Shown here in pieces: positions 34,800 through 43,428 of a stretch of DNA of 64,000 nucleotides. Numbering within the stretch: the first letter of the stretch is position 1; every line of letters begins with the position of its first letter. The notes under the pieces are model-generated. The model was not told the DNA's origin. It did no database searches and saw only the letters and a list, made by a program, of their open reading frames with translations. Source of the stretch: Galbibacter sp048266365 (GTDB lineage Bacteria > Bacteroidota > Bacteroidia > Flavobacteriales > Flavobacteriaceae); contig NZ_JBLWZP010000006.1 in assembly GCF_048266365.1 (NCBI RefSeq), positions 1 through 64,000 of the forward strand, read 5' to 3'. The translations under genes were made by a program, and so were the position numbers.

Positions 34800-36098
34800 T
34801 TAATGTTCAAGAACATCCCGCATAGCTTTCGCCTTAACAAGACATTCCTCATATTCATTTTCAGGGATTGATTTTGCTGTAATAGCGCTCCCGACGGAGA
34901 AAGATACATATCTTTTTTCAGAATTATATAAAATGCTTCTAATGATTACATTGAAATCAAAATCTCCTTGGGGAGTGATATACCCCACGGCACCACTGTA
35001 CAAGCCTCTTTTGAATGTTTCTTGTTCTTCTATAATTTTCATAGCAGTGTACTTCGGTGCGCCAGTCATACTCCCCATAGGGAAAGTACTTTTTATTAAA
35101 TCCACTGAATTGGTTTGCTCAGGCACCTGTGCGACAATGGTGGAAATCATCTGATGTACTTGTAAAAAACTGTAGACCTTACATAATTCCTCAACTTCAA
35201 CGCTACCCTTTACTGCAATTTTCGAAAGGTCGTTTCTAACAAGATCAACAATCATAACATTCTCCGACAACTCTTTAGGATCGTTTTTCAAATGTTCGAT
35301 TAACATAGCATCCTCAGCTATATCCTTTGATCTTTTGGAAGTCCCTTTAATGGGTTGTGAGATGACGCTATTGCCCTGTCTTTGCAAAAACCGTTCAGGA
35401 GAGGCACATAACAAATGATACGCATCGAATTTGAAGTAACTCGCAAACGGGGGTTTGGATATGGTATTGAGATTTACGAATGTTTTTAATGGATCTATAG
35501 TCGAATCTTCGGCATAAAATTCTTGACAAAAATTAACCTCGTATATATCACCTCGATGTATGTGGTCAATGATTTTTTGGAAATGCTCGAAGTACTGATC
35601 TTTTTGCATCCGAAGTTTTATCTTAAGTGGATTCCCCTGATACGCTTGTTGATAAGAAATCTCTTGGGATTCAATATCTTGAAAATCTAGATCAAGTTCA
35701 TCATCTACCATAGCCAGGTAGTGGAATTCCACAACAGTTCCATTTATTAAAAACAACTTTTTAGGTTGAAAGAAATAAAGGTCAGGCAAATTCAAGCCAT
35801 CAAAATTTTTTGAACTTAGATCCTCAACTGCATTCTTTAGGTCATAAGTAAGAAAGCCGAATATCCAGTCTTTCATGGCAATTTGGTACTCCTTCAGTTC
35901 GTTAAAGGCATGAAAATAATCAGTCCTTATGCTTGTAAATGCATCTACAGCAAGTATGGCCTCATAATTGCTTTTAGTGTCTTGGTGCTGGTTGCTATCC
36001 AACCAGGCCACCTCTTGAAATTGCTCCGACCATTTTAAAAGCTGGGTTTTAAACAGCTCAACATTGGAAATATTGAATTGTTTAACAGTTCTACGCAT
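34800..36098 (-). CDS. pabB: aminodeoxychorismate synthase component I (PabB-type)
   Basis: 432 residues, chorismate-binding family. The decisive motif is QPIKGT with Lys251, as in PabB, where anthranilate synthase has PIAGT; ENVMIVDLVRNDL and STFPMGSMTGAPK follow. It makes 4-amino-4-deoxychorismate for folate using ammonia from a PabA-type subunit not in this window. It is divergent from the arginine leader and first in the pabB-GH43-hydrolase-ung run. Confidence 0.92.
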   Translation of the reverse strand: MRRTVKQFNISNVELFKTQLLKWSEQFQEVAWLDSNQHQDTKSNYEAILAVDAFTSIRTDYFHAFNELKEYQIAMKDWIFGFLTYDLKNAVEDLSSKNFDGLNLPDLYFFQPKKLFLINGTVVEFHYLAMVDDELDLDFQDIESQEISYQQAYQGNPLKIKLRMQKDQYFEHFQKIIDHIHRGDIYEVNFCQEFYAEDSTIDPLKTFVNLNTISKPPFASYFKFDAYHLLCASPERFLQRQGNSVISQPIKGTSKRSKDIAEDAMLIEHLKNDPKELSENVMIVDLVRNDLSKIAVKGSVEVEELCKVYSFLQVHQMISTIVAQVPEQTNSVDLIKSTFPMGSMTGAPKYTAMKIIEEQETFKRGLYSGAVGYITPQGDFDFNVIIRSILYNSEKRYVSFSVGSAITAKSIPENEYEECLVKAKAMRDVLEH

Positions 36099-36128
36099 AT
36101 TGTGGTTAGGCTTAAGATTAGTATGTTA

Positions 36129-36136
36129 CAAATTTA
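36129..36136 (-). promoter_or_regulatory. promoter -7 element of pabB
   Basis: Minus-strand TAAATTTG (36136-36129) fits TAnnTTTG and would give a leader of about 24 bases. No clear -33 element. Confidence 0.45.
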
Positions 36137-36150
36137 ACAAAGAATACACA

Positions 36151-36179
36151 TTTTAATCTAATAATAATTCCTAATATTG
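36151..36179 (+). promoter_or_regulatory. likely promoter of the arginine/proline operon
   Basis: TTTT (36151-36154), 17 bases, then TAATATTG (36172-36179), one mismatch from TAnnTTTG. Start would be near 36187, about 28 bases before the leader ATG. Tentative. Confidence 0.35.
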
Positions 36180-36214
36180 CAGTGTAGAATTAATACAACA
36201 CGAATTTTTGCACA

Positions 36215-36334
36215 ATGCAAACAGAACAACAAAAATATAGTTCCACTTCAAAAGCGTCGTTAAGCACAACAACGCCGTTATTTGCTTTGGTACCTGTTCG
36301 TCAAGTTCGCTTTCCACGTCGTCGTCGCCCGTAA
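36215..36334 (+). CDS. arginine (and possibly proline) leader peptide upstream of the arg/pro operon
   Basis: A 39-codon ORF, ATG at 36215 and TAA at 36332-36334. The last eleven residues read RQVRFPRRRRP: six Arg, four of them consecutive (CGT CGT CGT CGC, 36317-36328), then Pro and stop. There are also Pro at 21, 27 and 34. The first gene of an arginine and proline biosynthetic operon follows 92 bases later. This is the layout of a ribosome-stalling attenuator leader. Its function is inferred; I know of no described case for this family. Confidence 0.7.
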   Translation: MQTEQQKYSSTSKASLSTTTPLFALVPVRQVRFPRRRRP

Positions 36335-36374
36335 GGGTGCGATCATATTATTGGAGTTAGGTGTGTCCGACTCC
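36325..36374 (+). promoter_or_regulatory. two hairpins at and after the leader stop codon
   Basis: Hairpin 1: TCGCCC (36325-36330) pairs with GG(T)GCGA (36336-36342) so that the leader stop codon lies in the loop; a ribosome on the Arg codons would cover its 5' arm. Hairpin 2: GGAGTTAGG (36353-36361) pairs with CCGACTCC (36367-36374) with one bulged A and a 5-base loop. The nearest T-rich run (ATTTTTATATTTT) begins about 14 bases later, so hairpin 2 is not a textbook terminator; alternatives such as start-site sequestration or Rho control are possible. Confidence 0.5.
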
Positions 36375-36426
36375 CCTTCAAAGAATCCATTTTTATATTT
36401 TCATTAATTTTTAATCAGGTAATTGA

Positions 36427-37083
36427 ATGCAAATACTAATTGCAAACGATAAGCATATTCATTATGCTAAGGAGATATGTAATACCATAGACGAGTCCGC
36501 TAAGCAAAGAGGGACCGGTATTGCTAAAAGAACTCCTGAATACATTACCACCAAAATTCAAAATGGGAATGCGGTAATTGCCATCGAAGGCAATAAATTC
36601 GCCGGATTTTGCTATATCGAAACTTGGGGGCATGGGAAATTTGTCGCGAATTCTGGCCTAATTGTCCATCCTGATTTTAGAGGACAAGGTTTAGCCACTG
36701 AAATCAAAAAGAAAGTATTTCAGCACAGTCGAACAAAGTTTCCGGACGCTAAAATTTTTGGGATTACTACGGGACTCGCAGTAATGAAAATCAATTATGA
36801 TTTGGGTTATGAGCCTGTAACTTTTTCTGAACTTACAGATGATCCAAGTTTTTGGAACGGATGTAAAACCTGTAGAAATTACGACATATTAATGCGTAAT
36901 GAAGGAAAAATGTGCTTGTGCACAGGGATGCTGTATGATCCTGTTGAAAAGGAAAAGAACAAAAAATCACAGCATAAACACACTTATGACTCTAAAGTCT
37001 TTAAACGGTTAAAAAGTATTAAAGAATCCTTATTTCTATCAAAGGACAAACTAGACAAACTAGATAAAATATTCAAAAAATGA
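36427..37083 (+). CDS. GNAT-family N-acyltransferase at the head of the arginine operon
   Basis: 218 residues. The acyl-CoA loop is HPDFRGQGLATEI near 82-94. A Cys-rich segment follows (CKTC near 140, CLC near 164), then a Lys-rich C-terminal tail. The last codons overlap the argG start as ATGA, so it is translationally coupled to argG. No ArgA or ArgJ is in the operon, so this protein is the natural candidate for the first step, N-acylation of glutamate. That is inference from position, not a recognised signature. Confidence 0.83.
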   Translation: MQILIANDKHIHYAKEICNTIDESAKQRGTGIAKRTPEYITTKIQNGNAVIAIEGNKFAGFCYIETWGHGKFVANSGLIVHPDFRGQGLATEIKKKVFQHSRTKFPDAKIFGITTGLAVMKINYDLGYEPVTFSELTDDPSFWNGCKTCRNYDILMRNEGKMCLCTGMLYDPVEKEKNKKSQHKHTYDSKVFKRLKSIKESLFLSKDKLDKLDKIFKK

Positions 37084-38267
37084 AAAAATTAGTATTAGCT
37101 TACAGCGGAGGGCTCGATACTTCCTATTGCGCAAAATCACTTTCTGAACAAGGATATGAAGTTCACGCGGTTAGTGTTAACACTGGAGGTTTTTCTAAAG
37201 AAGAAATTGCAGAAATTAAAGAAAAGGCTCTTGCTTTAGGAGCCAAAAATTACGTGTCCATTGATGCCGTAGAGAACTTTTACAACAAGGTTGTGAAATA
37301 TCTAATCTTCGGAAATGTACTTAAAAACAATACCTACCCGCTTTCAGTAAGTGCTGAACGAATCGTCCAGGCTATTGAAATCGTAAATTACGCCAAAGAA
37401 AATGGCGCTAGCTACATTGCACATGGTAGTACAGGAGCCGGAAATGATCAAGTTCGATTCGATATGATCTTCCAAATTCTAGCACCGGAAATTGAAATCA
37501 TCACGCCTATTCGTGATCAACAACTCTCAAGACAACAAGAGATTGATTATCTAAAGAGTAAAGGCATCCATATGTCTTGGGAAAAAGCTAAATATTCCGT
37601 GAACAAAGGACTCTGGGGTACTAGTGTTGGTGGGGACGAAACCCTTACCTCTCACCTACCTCTTCCTAGCGAAGCCTATCCTAGCCAGCTGACGAACATG
37701 GGAACTCAAAGGCTAAAACTAAGCTTCACCAAGGGTGAGCTAACCGCCATTGATGGAAAAAGCGATTCTCCTGTAGCATTAATCGAAAAACTTAATTCAA
37801 TAGCTTCGCAATTTGCCATAGGTCGTGACATCCATGTGGGTGACACCATTATTGGGATTAAAGGAAGAGTTGGATTTGAAGCCGCTGCTCCACTAATCAT
37901 TATCAAGGCGCATCATACCCTTGAAAAACATGCGTTGACCAAATGGCAACAACAACATAAAGAATACCTTTCGAATTGGTACGGAATGTTACTTCACGAG
38001 GGGAACTACCTAGATGAGGTCATGCGAAATATTGAAACTTTTCTAACTGACACTCAAAAAAATGTAACCGGAGATGTTTTTGTGAGCCTTCACCCTTACC
38101 GTTTTATTATAGAAGGAATACAATCAGCTCATGATTTAATGAACGCAAAATTCGGTAGCTACGGTGAGATGAATAAAGGGTGGACCGCCGAACAGGCCAA
38201 AGGCTTTATCAAGCTCAGCGCAAATGCCGTTAGAATCCATCAATCCGTAAACAATTCAGAAAAATGA
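37080..38267 (+). CDS. argG: argininosuccinate synthase
   Basis: 395 residues, full length. ATP-pyrophosphatase P-loop AYSGGLDTSYC (7-17), with HGSTGAGNDQVRFD near 116 and other synthase signatures. It joins citrulline and aspartate with ATP to make argininosuccinate. The start overlaps the GNAT gene by ATGA and the end overlaps argC in the same way. Confidence 0.96.
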   Translation: MKKLVLAYSGGLDTSYCAKSLSEQGYEVHAVSVNTGGFSKEEIAEIKEKALALGAKNYVSIDAVENFYNKVVKYLIFGNVLKNNTYPLSVSAERIVQAIEIVNYAKENGASYIAHGSTGAGNDQVRFDMIFQILAPEIEIITPIRDQQLSRQQEIDYLKSKGIHMSWEKAKYSVNKGLWGTSVGGDETLTSHLPLPSEAYPSQLTNMGTQRLKLSFTKGELTAIDGKSDSPVALIEKLNSIASQFAIGRDIHVGDTIIGIKGRVGFEAAAPLIIIKAHHTLEKHALTKWQQQHKEYLSNWYGMLLHEGNYLDEVMRNIETFLTDTQKNVTGDVFVSLHPYRFIIEGIQSAHDLMNAKFGSYGEMNKGWTAEQAKGFIKLSANAVRIHQSVNNSEK

Positions 38268-39238
38268 TCAAAGCAGGAATTATAGGAGGTTCAGGTTATA
38301 CAGGAGGCGAATTAATTCGTCTTCTGCTAAACCACCCCAAAGTAGAGATCGATTTTGTATACAGCACAACCAAAGCTGATCAACCTATTGTACTCACACA
38401 TGAGGATCTGTTAGGAAGTTGTGACCTTAAATTTGTCGGATCCATAAACACTGATATCGATGTCCTTTTCTTATGTCTTGGGCATGGGAATTCAAAGAAA
38501 TTCTTGGATACCCATGAGTTCTCAGCAAAAACAAAAATTATAGACCTTAGTAATGATTTCAGATTAACACCTGATAAAAGTTATGGTGGAAGAACCTTCG
38601 AATACGGACTTCCGGAATTGCAAAAAGAGACCATTAAAAATGCCCAAAACATTGCGAATCCAGGATGTTTTGCGACAGCTATACAACTTGGTCTATTGCC
38701 TTTGGCTAAGGCTGGACTTTTAACGGAATCTATTCATACTAATGCTACAACAGGAAGTACCGGTGCTGGTGTAGTCCCATCACCTTCTACACATTTTAGT
38801 TGGAGGAACGATAATTTATCTTGGTACAAACCATTTACACACCAACATTTAGGAGAAATCAATCAAAGTATTGAGAGTCTTCAGAACAACCAACCAAACA
38901 TTTTTTTATTGCCACAGCGCGGTGATTTTGCAAAAGGTATTTTTGTAACATCCTATATGAAATTTGAAAAAGGTTTGGAAGAAACTTGGAATTTGTTTCA
39001 AGATTATTATGTTATGGAACCGTTCACGCATGTTTCAACCAAAGAAGTCCACTTAAAGCAGGTTATTAACACCAATCATTGTTTTATTCACCTTCATAAG
39101 CATAATGACGTATTGCTTATCACTAGTATCGTTGATAATTTAATCAAGGGTGCTTCTGGTCAAGCCGTGCAAAATATGAACTTACTCTTTGGTTTTACAG
39201 AAACGGACGGACTAAATTTAAAAGGAAGTTATTTCTAA
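38264..39238 (+). CDS. argC: N-acetyl-gamma-glutamyl-phosphate reductase
   Basis: 324 residues. NAD(P) site GIIGGSGYTGGELIRLL (5-21); catalytic Cys135 in ANPGCFATAIQLGLLP. It reduces N-acylglutamyl phosphate to the semialdehyde; the acyl group may be acetyl or succinyl in Bacteroidota. Coupled to argG by ATGA and 18 bases before proC. Confidence 0.95.
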   Translation: MIKAGIIGGSGYTGGELIRLLLNHPKVEIDFVYSTTKADQPIVLTHEDLLGSCDLKFVGSINTDIDVLFLCLGHGNSKKFLDTHEFSAKTKIIDLSNDFRLTPDKSYGGRTFEYGLPELQKETIKNAQNIANPGCFATAIQLGLLPLAKAGLLTESIHTNATTGSTGAGVVPSPSTHFSWRNDNLSWYKPFTHQHLGEINQSIESLQNNQPNIFLLPQRGDFAKGIFVTSYMKFEKGLEETWNLFQDYYVMEPFTHVSTKEVHLKQVINTNHCFIHLHKHNDVLLITSIVDNLIKGASGQAVQNMNLLFGFTETDGLNLKGSYF

Positions 39239-39256
39239 AAACTAAAAACAAAACAC

Positions 39257-40045
39257 ATGAAAGTTACCGTTATTGGATCAGGAAACCTTGGAAAATCTAT
39301 AATTGCAGGACTAGCGTCCAGCTCGTTATTTGATCCAAAGAACATTTTAGTAGCCGACAAGTCAAACGAAAATTTGCAATTCATTAAAGAGTCATCTGGA
39401 GTCTCCGTGACCCCTGATAACAATATTGCCGTTAAAGACGCCAAGTGGATTATCCTTTGCGTCCAACCAAGGGTATTAAAATTGGTTTTGGATGAGATTA
39501 AAGATCAACTCAATCCGGATCAGATTTTAATCTCTACTGTCACCGGAGTGTCCATCGAAGAAATTAATAAAACTGTTCCTCAAAACAAGATCATAAGGGC
39601 AATGCCTAATACGGCAGCCATAAAACAACAATCCATGTCTTTTATCACCTCGTTAGACAATGAGCACGAGGATGTAAGCTTTGTTGAAAAAATGTTTGGC
39701 ACTATTGGAAAGACCATGATTATTGAAGAACATCTCATGCAAGCAGCAACTGTTTTAGGGGCTAGTAGCACTGCATTTTTCTTACGTTTTTTACGTGCCT
39801 TAACTCAAGGGGGAGTTCAAATGGGGTTTCACCCTCATGAGGCTCAAGAGATTTCAGCGCAAGTAGCCATCGGGGCAGCTGCATTAATCGAAGATGGAAC
39901 ACATGCAGAGGTCGAGGTGGATAATGTCACCACACCACGAGGTTGTACTATTGAAGGTTTAAATGCCATGGAACACAACGGACTTAGTTCCGCTGTTATT
40001 AAAGGTGTTATGGCAGCATACCAACGAATAAATAACATAAACTAG
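39257..40045 (+). CDS. proC: pyrroline-5-carboxylate reductase
   Basis: 262 residues. Rossmann start VTVIGSGNLGKSIIAGL; PNTAAIKQQSMSF and the C-terminal signature VTTPRGCTIEGLNAMEHNGLSSAV. It is the last step of proline synthesis, reducing P5C with NADPH. Its place between argC and argD mixes the proline and arginine pathways in one transcript. Confidence 0.95.
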   Translation: MKVTVIGSGNLGKSIIAGLASSSLFDPKNILVADKSNENLQFIKESSGVSVTPDNNIAVKDAKWIILCVQPRVLKLVLDEIKDQLNPDQILISTVTGVSIEEINKTVPQNKIIRAMPNTAAIKQQSMSFITSLDNEHEDVSFVEKMFGTIGKTMIIEEHLMQAATVLGASSTAFFLRFLRALTQGGVQMGFHPHEAQEISAQVAIGAAALIEDGTHAEVEVDNVTTPRGCTIEGLNAMEHNGLSSAVIKGVMAAYQRINNIN

Positions 40046-40111
40046 GGTATTTTGTTGTATTTCTTAAGAATTCCATTAAAATACCAAAATAATAAACTCT
40101 GTACACAATAA

Positions 40112-41260
40112 ATGAAACTGTTCGATGTTTATCCATTATACGACGTTACTCCGCAGCGAGGGAACGATGTATTTGTTTACGATACTAACGGCGATGAATA
40201 TTTAGATCTCTATGGAGGTCACGCTGTAATTTCAATTGGTCACGCCCACCCTACATACGTAGAAAGCTTGACTGAGCAGATTAAAAAACTAGGCTTTTAC
40301 TCCAATGCTGTTCAAAATCCACTTCAGGTGGAACTGGCAGAAAGGTTAGGAAGACTTTCTAATTGTGAAGATTATCATTTATTTCTTTGCAATTCAGGAG
40401 CAGAAGCTAATGAAAATGCACTTAAGCTAGCCTCATTTCATACCAATAAATCACGGGTAATTGCTTTTAAAAATGCATTTCATGGAAGAACATCAGCAGC
40501 AGTTGCAGCAACAGATAATAGGGCTATCAATGCGCCTATTAATAACCAGCACAGCGTCACCACTTTCCTTCCTTTAAACCAACTTCACTCTTTAGATTAT
40601 GAATTAGCGTTCGGTGACGTTTGTGCGGTTATATTAGAACCCATCCAGGGTGTCGGCGGATTAGACCAACCGACCACAGAATTTTTACAAGGAGTGGCTC
40701 AATTGTGTAAAAAACACAATGCAGTCCTCATAATGGATGAAATTCAATCCGGGTACGGAAGAAGCGGTAAATTCTTCGCCTTCCAACATCACAATATAGA
40801 ACCTGACATAATTACAGTCGCCAAAGGTATGGGGAATGGATTCCCTATGGGAGGAGTTTTGATCCATCCTAAATTTCAGGCAAAACACGGTATGCTCGGT
40901 ACTACTTTTGGTGGGAATCATCTGGCATGTGCTGCAGGCCTTGCGGTACTGGAGGTTATAGAAAAGGAAAACTTAATAGAAAACGCGGCAAAAATTGCTA
41001 CATATTTCAAGGAAAAAGCCAAGGGAATCAACTCTTTACAACAAATAAAAGGTAGAGGACTCATGCTTGGAATGGAGTTTGAGCAAGCTATATCAGAAAT
41101 ACGAAAAGCACTTATTTACGAGAAACACATTTTTACTGGCGGCTCGGCAAATAAGAACTTATTAAGAATTTTACCGCCGTTAACGATTAAAAAACATCAC
41201 ATAGATCAGTTTTTCACTGCACTAACTGATGTTTTAAAAAATCAAAAACATAATGAATAA
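40112..41260 (+). CDS. argD: acyl-ornithine aminotransferase (class III, ArgD type)
   Basis: 382 residues, PLP enzyme. NSGAEANENA (94-103), DE at 209-210 and the Schiff-base Lys238 in ITVAKGMGNGFPMGG. It converts N-acylglutamate semialdehyde to N-acylornithine. The stop overlaps the proA start by 8 bases. Confidence 0.93.
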   Translation: MKLFDVYPLYDVTPQRGNDVFVYDTNGDEYLDLYGGHAVISIGHAHPTYVESLTEQIKKLGFYSNAVQNPLQVELAERLGRLSNCEDYHLFLCNSGAEANENALKLASFHTNKSRVIAFKNAFHGRTSAAVAATDNRAINAPINNQHSVTTFLPLNQLHSLDYELAFGDVCAVILEPIQGVGGLDQPTTEFLQGVAQLCKKHNAVLIMDEIQSGYGRSGKFFAFQHHNIEPDIITVAKGMGNGFPMGGVLIHPKFQAKHGMLGTTFGGNHLACAAGLAVLEVIEKENLIENAAKIATYFKEKAKGINSLQQIKGRGLMLGMEFEQAISEIRKALIYEKHIFTGGSANKNLLRILPPLTIKKHHIDQFFTALTDVLKNQKHNE

Positions 41261-42449
41261 ATTATTAACAATTACAGAACGAAACAATGTATTAACCACT
41301 ATGGCCGAACTGATTCGAAAGGAAAAGGACGCCATAATAAAAGAAAACCAGAAGGATCTAGATGCCTATGATGGGGGTGACCTCGCTATGGAGGATCGCT
41401 TGAAGGTCGATGAAGAGAAAATCCAAGTGATGATCACATCACTAAACGAACTTACTGCCAAGGAAGATCCTCTTGGAGTGGAACGTTTCCATTTTCAACA
41501 TGACAACGGTATGCATGTTTATAACAAAACCGCACCATTCGGAACCGTAATGATCATTTATGAGTCACGCCCGGATGTTACCGTTGAGGCTGCCGGAATT
41601 GCTTTTAAGTCTGGAAATAAGATTGTTCTAAAAGGTGGGAAAGAATCAATTAATTCAAATCTGAAAATTGTAGAATTATGGGATCGTGCTTTAAAACAAC
41701 ACGGTATCAATGAGCAATGGGTAGAGTATCTGAAATTTGACAGAAAACAAACCCAGGCCTTTTTAGAAAAACCAACACAACCAATTGATTTAATAGTGCC
41801 TCGAGGGGGCGAACGCTTAATTGAGTTTGTTAAACAAAATGCCAGCTGCCCGGTTATTGTCAGCGGAAGGGGAAACAATTTTGTCTATGCACACAAGGAT
41901 GCTGATCTCGATCTGGCGCTTAATGTTATTATAAATGCTAAGACAGCTAAAATTTCAGCCTGTAATGCCTTGGATAAAGTTTTGATCGATAAAAACTTAC
42001 CCAACTACAATGCTTTTGTAAAAAGACTATTAGAAAGACTTTCTGAGTTCAATGTTGAAGTTTTTGTCGATAAAGAGCTGAGTGATTTTGATGGTGTCAA
42101 AAGCATTACCGATCAGGATATCTGGTACGAAGAGTTTTTAGATTATAAAATTGTAGTTGGATTGGTTGACTCTGTAGAGCAAGCTATTTCAAAAATTAAT
42201 AAATATTCTGGAGGTCACTCCTCCTCTATCATAACTAGAGACCAACAAACCGCAGATCAATTTATGACCACAGTAGATACAGCAGCAGTATATCATAATG
42301 CTTCTACTCGATTTACAGATGGTGGGCAATTAGGTCTTGGCGGTGAATTGGCCATTAGTACAGATAAATTACATCAACGTGGTCCCATTGGACTTGAACA
42401 CCTAGTCACCAATAAATGGTATATCCACGGAGATGGACAGATCAGATAA
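41253..42449 (+). CDS. proA: glutamate-5-semialdehyde dehydrogenase (gamma-glutamyl phosphate reductase)
   Basis: 398 residues. Aldehyde dehydrogenase fold with catalytic Cys237 in KISACNALDKVL, the FGTVMIIYESRPDVT strand near 96 and RFTDGGQLGLGGELAIST near the C-terminus. It makes glutamate semialdehyde, which cyclises to P5C for proC. It sits directly before the two proB copies that supply its substrate. Confidence 0.95.
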   Translation: MNKLLTITERNNVLTTMAELIRKEKDAIIKENQKDLDAYDGGDLAMEDRLKVDEEKIQVMITSLNELTAKEDPLGVERFHFQHDNGMHVYNKTAPFGTVMIIYESRPDVTVEAAGIAFKSGNKIVLKGGKESINSNLKIVELWDRALKQHGINEQWVEYLKFDRKQTQAFLEKPTQPIDLIVPRGGERLIEFVKQNASCPVIVSGRGNNFVYAHKDADLDLALNVIINAKTAKISACNALDKVLIDKNLPNYNAFVKRLLERLSEFNVEVFVDKELSDFDGVKSITDQDIWYEEFLDYKIVVGLVDSVEQAISKINKYSGGHSSSIITRDQQTADQFMTTVDTAAVYHNASTRFTDGGQLGLGGELAISTDKLHQRGPIGLEHLVTNKWYIHGDGQIR

Positions 42450-42481
42450 CTCAAGTATAATTAATTAAATTTTATAGTCCG

Positions 42482-42502
42482 TATTTCGAAGAATTCGAAA
42501 TA
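42482..42502. repeat. perfect palindrome before the first proB
   Basis: TATTTCGAA (42482-42490), GAA, TTCGAAATA (42494-42502): 9-bp arms with no mismatch, 28 bases before the proB1 ATG. It could be an operator or a short RNA hairpin; no T run follows. Confidence 0.5.
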
Positions 42503-42529
42503 AATAGAGAAACAAATAAAAACAAAAAA

Positions 42530-43312
42530 ATGAGTAAGCCAAAAAAGAAGAAAAAAAGAATTCTATTAAAAATAGGTTCCAATACGCTTACAAAAGAATC
42601 CGATCAAATATCAAGAGGTAAAATTGAAGATATAGGTCGACAAATCGCAGTGCTCCAAGACGAGTATGAATTTGTGATTGTCAGTTCCGGAGCGAAAGTT
42701 GTTGCAAAGCAATTTGTCAATTTGGAAAGTACTTATAGCGAAGAGATAAATGTAAAACAAGCATTAACCTCAATAGGTCAACCCCATCTCATTAGAATTT
42801 TTCAAGAGAATTTCAGGGAATTGGGCCTCCTAGCCTCACAATGTCTACTTTCTTATTCCGATTTTGAAAAAGAAGAATCTAAGAAAAACATTGTGAACAC
42901 CATTAACATTCTTGTAGATAACGGATACATTCCAATTATCAATGAAAATGATACGGTAGCCACGGACGAAATTCAGTTCGGGGATAATGATAAACTCGCA
43001 GCACTAACTGCCGAACTATTAAAAGTTGATCTTTTAATAATAGCCACAAATACCTATGGGATTTACACTGCTAAGTCTTTTAAAAATGGACATCCGGAAA
43101 CAATAACTGACGTTCAAAATTTTTCAGACTTAAAGAAGGAAGTTGTAGATAGCGATAAGTCCAAACATGGTACCGGAGGTATGAGTTCTAAAGTAGTAGC
43201 ATTAGAAATAGCCAATAAGGCAAATATAGAAACATGGATTGTCAATGGATTAAAAGACAATTTTATTATAAATGCGATCAATCAAAAAACACCATTTACA
43301 AAAATTGAATAA
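42530..43312 (+). CDS. proB: glutamate 5-kinase paralogue, first copy, with altered catalytic loop
   Basis: 260 residues, amino-acid kinase domain only (no C-terminal PUA domain as in the longer E. coli enzyme). KIGSNTLTKESD (14-25), INENDTVATDEIQFGDND and KHGTGGMSSK are kept. The substrate loop normally reads SSGAIAAG; here it is SSGAKVVA with Lys56 replacing Ile, and AVGQ-type SIGQPHL carries Pro. A Lys-rich N-terminal tail (KPKKKKKR) precedes the fold. It may be catalytically changed, regulatory or degenerating. A terminator-like hairpin follows at 43340. Confidence 0.88.
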   Translation: MSKPKKKKKRILLKIGSNTLTKESDQISRGKIEDIGRQIAVLQDEYEFVIVSSGAKVVAKQFVNLESTYSEEINVKQALTSIGQPHLIRIFQENFRELGLLASQCLLSYSDFEKEESKKNIVNTINILVDNGYIPIINENDTVATDEIQFGDNDKLAALTAELLKVDLLIIATNTYGIYTAKSFKNGHPETITDVQNFSDLKKEVVDSDKSKHGTGGMSSKVVALEIANKANIETWIVNGLKDNFIINAINQKTPFTKIE

Positions 43313-43339
43313 AGCGTAAGATAATCCTGAAAGTATCAG

Positions 43340-43401
43340 CACCCAAAATGACTTTTAAGCAAAGTAAACACAGCGAAAAGTTGTACATTTTGGGTGTTTT
43401 T
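43340..43401 (+). terminator. terminator-like hairpin between the two proB copies
   Basis: CACCCAAAATG (43340-43350) pairs perfectly with CATTTTGGGTG (43386-43396); an inner ACTTTT/AAAAGT pair extends the stem; TTTTT (43397-43401) follows. This is a good intrinsic terminator within what otherwise looks like one operon, so downstream genes would depend on read-through, anti-termination, or a second promoter. Confidence 0.7.
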
Positions 43402-43428
43402 AGTCGTATATATCATCCTTGAAAATAA

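Noticed and set aside
36353..36374. Second leader hairpin called as a classic terminator
   Set aside because: The T-rich run begins about 14 bases after the stem, too far for standard intrinsic termination; kept only as a regulatory hairpin.
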